Source: Thermoprotei archaeon (GTDB lineage Archaea; Thermoproteota; Thermoprotei_A; Sulfolobales; Ignisphaeraceae). Taken from it: a stretch of 5,476 nt of DNA. The notes beneath the pieces were generated by a model. That model was given only the letters and a program-made list of their open reading frames with translations, had not been told where the DNA came from and ran no database searches. The DNA lies in the NCBI GenBank assembly GCA_003661905.1, contig QMXA01000093.1, positions 1-5,476 of the forward strand, in the 5' to 3' direction. A program made the translations under genes and the position numbers. Shown one piece after another: positions 5,364-5,476 of this stretch (positions within the stretch are counted from its first letter, which is position 1; each line of letters begins with the position of its first letter).

Positions 5364-5476
5364 ATGTTCAAAGTTGCTGAAGAGGCCAAGATTGCCAGTA
5401 AGTTAAGGGAGTTCAAAACTATCGACATTGTTAAGAGGTTAGGTGTTATAAGTCCGCAGAGATTACATCTCAAGAA
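5364..5476 (+). CDS. Start of an unidentified protein (partial)
   Basis: The first 37 codons plus two bases of a plus-strand reading frame that runs off the right edge. It begins MFKVAEEAKIASKL and continues through a basic, helix-rich stretch (REFKTIDIVKRLGVISPQRL). A TAA lies immediately before the ATG in frame, so the start cannot be further upstream. Codon choice (AGG, AAG, ATA, GTT) agrees with the other genes. Its TATA-like upstream region and position divergent from the reductase support a real gene. I do not recognise the family from this fragment. The KTIDIVKRLGVIS segment could be part of a helix-turn-helix or simply the N-terminal helices of an enzyme. Confidence 0.6.
   Translation, partial: MFKVAEEAKIASKLREFKTIDIVKRLGVISPQRLHLK

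Noticed and set aside
5279..5473. Minus-strand open frame of 64 codons at the right edge
   Set aside because: It overlaps the plus-strand gene start at 5364 antisense, has no ribosome-binding site that I can see, and would read into the divergent promoter region.
1..5476. CRISPR arrays, insertion sequences, tRNA or rRNA genes
   Set aside because: No regularly spaced repeats, transposase motifs, tRNA-like cloverleaf or rRNA segments were seen on either strand.

Overview
The window looks like a piece of a hyperthermophilic archaeal chromosome, most likely a crenarchaeon (Thermoproteota). The DNA is AT-rich, and Arg and Ile codons are dominated by AGA/AGG and ATA. Ribosome-binding sites are of the archaeal GGTGA/GGAG type, start regions carry TATA boxes, and there are no bacterial -35/-10 promoters. 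The genus cannot be fixed from the sequence alone.

Five of the six genes lie on the minus strand. Reading that strand 5' to 3' (right to left): a class II HMG-CoA reductase (3865-5133) comes first, then a 184-base gap with a strong promoter. Next are a MalK/UgpC-type sugar ABC-transporter ATPase (2598-3680), a PfkB-family kinase (1669-2550), a zinc-dependent medium-chain dehydrogenase (370-1554) and a creatininase-family hydrolase cut off by the window edge (1-334). On the right, a plus-strand gene of unknown product starts at 5364, divergent from the reductase. The 215-base gap between these two carries promoter signals for both and a small inverted repeat.

The most interesting part is 1-3680. 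The dehydrogenase looks like a close relative of Thermotoga maritima IolM (scyllo-inosose 3-dehydrogenase, TM0412). The kinase resembles TM0415 from the same Thermotoga cluster, and the creatininase-like gene would fill the place of the ring-opening hydrolase IolN (TM0413). With a sugar-type ABC ATPase at the head, this looks like an archaeal version of the Thermotoga inositol catabolic cluster. It would import inositol or an inositol phosphate (possibly released from di-myo-inositol phosphate, the heat-shock solute of many hyperthermophiles), phosphorylate and/or oxidise it, and open the ring to a keto-gluconate. The similarities come from reading and memory, not from a search. The first dehydrogenase (IolG), the epimerase (IolO) and the permeases are not in the window and may lie beyond its left edge.

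The HMG-CoA reductase belongs to the mevalonate pathway, which makes archaeal isoprenoid lipids, and is probably a separate transcription unit. A promoter with a palindrome touching its TATA box precedes the ABC gene and is the best candidate for control of the putative inositol operon.
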